NCBI GenBank assembly: GCA_947623455.1
Contig: OX392540.1
Location: 28,700,410-28,764,409 of the forward strand
Direction of reading: 5' to 3'
Length of the DNA: 64,000 bases
From: Mimachlamys varia
Taxonomy: Eukaryota; Mollusca; Bivalvia; Pectinida; Pectinidae
The notes under the pieces are model-generated. The model did no database searches, was not told the DNA's origin, and worked only from the letters and a program-made list of their open reading frames with translations. Within the stretch, counting starts at the first letter, position 1, and each line of letters opens with the position of its first letter. Below, in pieces: positions 56,501 through 62,500 of this stretch. The translations under genes and the position numbers were made by a program.

Positions 56501-59500
56501 CCACTGAAGTCAAACACAGGAGAACTCCCACTGAAATCAAATGCAGGAGAGCTCCCACTGAAGACAAACACAGGAGAGCTCCCACTGAAATCAAATGCAG
56601 GAGAGCTCCCACTGAAGACAAACACAGGAGAGCTCCCACTCAAGTCAAACACAGGAGAGCTCCCACTCAAGTCTAATACAGGAGAGCTCCCACTCAAGTC
56701 AAACGCAGGAGAGCTCCCAATGAAGTCAAACACAGGAGAGCTCCCACTCAAGTCAAACACAGGAGAGCGCCAAATCAAGTCAAACACAGGAGAGCTCCCA
56801 CTGAAGTCAAAACACAGGAGAGCTCCCACTCAAGTCAAACACAGGAGAGCTCCCACTAAAGTCAAACGCAGGAGAGCTCCCACTCAAGTCAAACACTGGA
56901 GAGCTCCCACTAAGTTAAATAAAGGAGAGCTCCCACTCAAGTCAAACGCAGGAGAGCTCCCACTAAAGTCAAATGCAAGAGAGCTCCCACTGAAGTCAAA
57001 TGCAAGAGAGCTCCCACTGAAGTCAAACACAGGAGAGCTCCCACTAAAGTCAAACGCAGGAGAGCTCCCACTAAAGTCAAATGCAAGAGAGCTCCCACTG
57101 AAGTCAAATGCAAGAGAGCTCCCACTGAAGTCAAACACAGGAGAGCTCCCACTAAAGTCAAACACAGGAGAGCTCCCACTAAAGTCAAACGCAGGAGAGC
57201 TCCCACTAAAGTCAAACGCAGGAGAGCTCCCACTCAAGTCAAACACAGGAGAGCTCCCACTAAGTTAAATAAAGGAGAGCTCCCACTGAAGTCAAACACA
57301 GGAGAGCTCCCACTGAAGTCAAATGCAGGAGAGCTCCCACTCAAGTCAAACACAGGAGAGCTCCCACTCAAGTCAAACACAGGAGAGCTCCCACTAAGTT
57401 AAATAAAGGAGAGCTCCCACTGAAGTCAAACACAGGAGAGCTCCCACTTAAGTCAAAGGCAGGAGAACTCCCACTGAAGTCAAAACACAGGAGAGCTCCC
57501 ACTAAAGTCAAACACAGGAGAGCTCCCACTGAAGTCAAACGCAGGAGAGCTCCCACTGAAGTCAAACGCAGGAGAGCTCCCACTAAAGTCAAATGCAAGA
57601 GAGCTCCCACTGAAGTCAAAACACAGGAGAGCTCCCACTGAAGTCAAACACAGGAGAGCTCCCACTGAAGTCAAACACAGGAGAGCTCCCACTGAAGTCA
57701 AACGCAGGAGAGCTCCCACTAAAGTCAAATGCAAGAGAGCTCCCACTGAAGTCAAACACAGGAGAGCTCCCACTGAAGTCAAATGCAGGAGAGCTCCCAC
57801 TAAGTCAAATACACAAGAGCTCCCACTAAAGTCAAACGCAGGAGAGCTCCCACTCAAGTCAAACACAGGAGAGCTCCCACTAAGTTGAATAAAGGAGAGC
57901 TCCCACTGAAGTCAAACACAGGAGAGCTCCCACTCAAGTCAAACGCAGGAGAGCTCCCACTGAGGTCAAACGCAGGAGAGCTCCCACTGAGGTCAAACGC
58001 AGGAGAGCTCCACCTGAAGTCAAACACAGGAGAGCTCCCACTAACTCAAATACACAAGAGCTCCTACTAAAGTCTATGTCCTGTTAATCCTTGCAGTAAG
58101 TTTTATTCCCCTGACCGCCTCAAAGTGCAAAGCCGACTCGGAATCAATAGGGACACATCATTACCAGCCAAATCTGGGGATTTATATCTAAACTTAGTAA
58201 TACCAATCCCATCCAAGTTCCCAGATGGAACTAAAATAACAGTCTTATATTAATTCACGGGGTTCCTGCCAACAGACCATAGGGATGATTAGACGATCTA
58301 AATTGATTCATTGCTCCTGTCGAACTTGACTTGTCGGAGCATGACTTCGCACAGTCCATGGTGTCAGGAAAGGAAAATCATTTTGTCGAATCGAGACTGG
58401 CAGAAATTTATCTGTAAATAGCTGTAGCAGCCAGTCGAAGAATACATGGCAATAAACAATTGTTTGTTTCGTTCCGACTTGCGATGTAATACATACAGTT
58501 GCTTTGTCTCCTTTACTTCAAGTCAATGAATTTAGACAGTCCCATCTTTCCCTTTCTGTGTAACGAAGTTTTCTTGTATGTTTCTCATTCCCATTTCTTT
58601 GAACAAATGACCCTGCCTTGGCTCAATTTCTTCCCTGAATTGGACAATGATATTTCGTTGCCTTTATTGCTAAACATAAAGCTTAATCACCATTTCGTCT
58701 TTTCCCCCCTGACATCTCTAGAGTCCATAAGAAACGTCTGTGGGCAGTTACACAACTTCAAAAAGGACTGTTTTCTTGAGAGTTAACAGCTATGGTTAGC
58801 TTACACAGAAAAAAACCCTCTAAACTTGGCCTCTTGAAATAATTATGGAAAAACAAAAGACCCAGATGGCCTGTACATCTTTCACTTGGTCCAAGTTTAA
58901 TGAACATTTAAGTCCTTTCCTTAAGGAAATTCCTTAACTTAATCTCCATTGGAAAGCATTACAGAAAATAAGGAAAAGTCTCCCCCCCCCCCCCCCCCCC
59001 TTATTTAACTCAAGGTTCAATGCTTTCCTATAAAGTTTTTGATTCAGGAATTTCCTTAAGTTAAGGAACATTCATGAAACTGGGGCCTGTATCTTTATAC
59101 CCAACAATGGGTATGGTTTGACAATCTTAACCGTCTTTCCAAAGTTCTGAACTAGAAATTAAGTTCCCAATGGTGGGGCAAGATTTAAATAAGTTTTTGA
59201 CAGTTATCTCCCTTTAAAAGCTTTTAATGACAGTGACTAAACAGTGTTCATTTGTGTGATTAGGGAGTTGGTCATCTTGATTAAAAGACATTCACCTCTG
59301 AGGACATGCACACTAGAACTCTTCTTAGTCAATGGTTGGAATACAGCAACATATATATGAAATAAAATTTTATCATATCCAATATCAATATAAAAACACA
59401 GATGGAAATACAGATGGACAGACAGACATATATCGGAGAAAACGTGGTCATTTTACAAGCCAAAATTAATTTATTTCAACAGATAACATCTTGCATTTTT

Positions 59501-62500
59501 AAGAGACAGGAATAAATTCAAAACTCCTCAATCAGAAATAATTCCTGTTACATTTGCATCGTATTATTTTTCTTCTGTCCGATGAGTCTTGCCAATGCTT
59601 GAGATATATTTTATGTTTAACTAATTCCCCTCTAAAACGTGAAAATGAACTCTTCCTAACTTTGAACTGGAAGAGTTCAAATTTGTCTTCAGGGGTGAAT
59701 GAGTTAAATTATGGGTTTAGTTATACGGCAGCATTATTTCTGATTTGGGAATAATGCATCATTTTATTTCACTTCTACCCAATGAATCTTGCCCATGATA
59801 TTTTAGGATTTAGTTTGGGTTCAGAAAGGTCTGTCTGGGATGGAGTGTTACGCTCGCTATATTGGTCAGTTTCGTGATCAGAAGTGGCCTTGGTCCTGGG
59901 ATATATCAAATCCGCGTTATTTCAGGTGTTGTCTCAGCACCTAGATCTATATGAAGGCGTAAGAAGCCGATGATATCTTAATTATTGAGTAACTAGCCTG
60001 CCGCTACTCACCGTGCCGGGAGAAGTTCACGTGGGCTGTCTTCTTTACCAAGTTGCGTTTGTTTTCTACGGCACATATCCCATCTGAAAATAACACAGAG
60101 GAAATGGCATGCATTAATCATGGATCATATATAGCTGAAAAAATAGAAAATAAAATCTAGTAAAAGAGGATGAATAATATCTTTCATTTAGTCCTCTAGT
60201 TATAGCTACCAGCTTACAACCTGTCTAAGCTTACATACATATATTAAAACACACATCTTAAACACGGATTTAAAATTGTGTAATAATGTTTATTGCTTTG
60301 AATTAACTGAAATGTTGAAATCTAAGACAGTATTACAATATAAAGTGATATAGTTTCCAAATATTTTACATTCTAAGCGTGCCAGTTATGTTTGTAAGCT
60401 AAACATATACGAAATGTTAGCAATGCACTTATCATTGTGGAGTTAAAAAGGCAGCTTTACATTTCAAGGTTGCATGAAAATTCTCCTGAATGCCACAAAT
60501 TTTGGTTACCAGATAAAAAAAAAGAATCATACACTTGTTTTCATTTAATATGAAATTTATGGAACTTGTCAAGAATTTTTTAAGTTAGCTTTCCAGAGGC
60601 TCACTAAATTGAAAAATTTTCTGACTTGTTTCATAAATCTCATAGGAAAAGGAAACTGTTGTAATTACATAATATGTATACTATATGTATTTGAGATGCA
60701 AAATAATGCATATTTAAATTATGGATTAATTTGATAAAACTTATTTTCAAACTGTGAAACAAACTGTTTTTAAAAGATATGATAATTTCCATCACTGTAT
60801 AATATATATATATATAGAACTTGATAAGGTTTGATGTTATATAATAGGTTTACATAAAATTGCAATTTGCATAGGAATTGCAAGGCTTTGCATAATGTGA
60901 GTTAAAATGTTCCACTACCTTTACAATCGTAATGTTGATGTGTACATCCATCCATTCTACTAAAGGTCAATCACACACATACTGACAAAAACCTGCATGG
61001 TCAGTTATACCACACACCAAAGCTACACACACCTACCTCAGAGATACAGCTAATTAAAGTCACCCGCCACAGACATACAACAATCCTTATATGGGCATTA
61101 CCTATATAAACGACCAGGTAACAGTAAAGCGTGTAAACAGTTTAAAACATACTTTATGTATCATCATCCTAAACCTATTCCCTAGTGTACATGTAGTACA
61201 TTAATTATCATGGCACAATACCAAAATACACCTAATTAAATCAACACCGCATATATAGATAACTGTATAGGCATCAGATACAGGAAGTAAATATTCACCT
61301 GACCTTTGACCTCACTATTACACACACACGATGCATCATGGAACAGTCAATAAAATATAGACTGACCTCTGTCAGGTCATGTTTTGAAAAGTTGTATCAT
61401 TATGAACTTAGAATAATAGTTACAGCATCTAGCTTGGTAGATCTTGATAGTATATTGGTTGATCAGGTGGTACAGTGGATAGCGCACTTGCTTTTCACCA
61501 AGGAGGCCGGGGTTTGATTCCCTGGCCGGACGTGAAAAGGTATGGGGTCACCTACCCAACCACATAGGTTTTCTCCAGGAACTCCAGTTTCCTACCACAA
61601 TAAGATCCCTCATGTGCTGACATCCGGGCCAACAAAAGTGATTTTAAATATAAGCTGGAAAACTTGTTTCATAATTGATGTAAAATAACTAAAGTTTATA
61701 CATTATGATAGAATCTTGATGCTTTGTGGATAGGGGCCAGAAAGCACCTTTCAAACTCTGATAGATCCCAGATAGAGATTTGGCACCTTCAGTATATTAA
61801 GATCTGGGTACTATTTATTGCATGATACACAAGAGGCCCAATCATAGCCTGTATACATGTATATAGCCACAATGGATACAGTTGTATCTAAGCAATCATG
61901 GTAACATATTCTCCAACAGGATCCCAGAGACAGGGACCCCAAGACCAATCCTTGCACTTGTAGCATATTGAATAATCGTTTTATTAAGGGTGGCGGGATC
62001 TCAAATGCTGCAAGTTGTGACTTAGAAACAGAGATGTATACAGCCAATTGTGAAAAAGAAGGAACCCCACATCATAGAGGAATTTTAATGGAAAATTTAA
62101 AGAATTCACAATTTACAACAAAATTATCAAAAAGGAGGAATTCCTTCTTTTGGAGGATTATCTATCCCTGCAGACAGTTAGTCCCTAAAGGGTTGTGGTA
62201 AAATCCCAAATTCAGTTCTAATATCCTGACTGCATTCTCTCTTCATACCCAGCAACTGTATCCATATATGGATATAGTTTTGGGGTGGTTTGAGCTACGA
62301 CACCGGAATCAAACCCGGGTCACTGGCGTGATAATCTACAGCTCTACCATTACTCGGAGCCAAAGAAGCCTGCTCCATCAGCTGAGTGACATGTACAAAC
62401 GACACCAACTCGCTCCTTTTACAATCCAACCTATTTTGGTAGAAATACACTCTGTTGTTCATGACTATTAACAATTTTTAGGAAAAAAGTTCACAGAAAA

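Larger units (their letters stand above)
58852..59430 (+). mobile_element. Diverged copy of the long element (ends only)
   Basis: ACAAAAGACCCAGATGGCCT at 58854 resembles the opening of the 51975 element, and a GGACAGACAGACAT tract near 59415 resembles its terminal GACGGAC part. The middle is unrelated or too diverged to align by eye. Confidence 0.4.
22846..60011 (-). other. Intron 2 of the TMCC-like gene (37 kb)
   Basis: GTGAGT...TTTTTCAG, about 37.2 kb. It contains most arrays, SINEs and MITE-like elements listed separately. Stretches where I see nothing specific: 22986-24170, 24730-25470, 25560-27180, 31030-31500, 33940-35000, 36130-37490, 39650-41140, 41630-43850, 45090-47160, 48170-49020, 53350-54200, 54480-56220, 58090-58850. 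Some of these (26240-26800, 48870-49180, 55340-55640, 58090-58450) are a little richer in GC and could hide an alternative first exon, but none has a convincing frame with splice sites. Confidence 0.75.

Noticed and set aside
56316..58070. Many open frames on both strands in the SacI array
   Set aside because: 27-bp stop-free unit; frames exist on both strands and several phases, with no splice context.
58260..58370. Minus-strand frame [18 protein letters not shown] as alternative first TMCC exon
   Set aside because: No consensus donor before the stop; only GTCTGT available.
58982..59000. Run of ~20 C as a functional G-quadruplex-type site
   Set aside because: Homopolymer inside a fold-back relic; length is unreliable in assemblies and nothing else supports a role.
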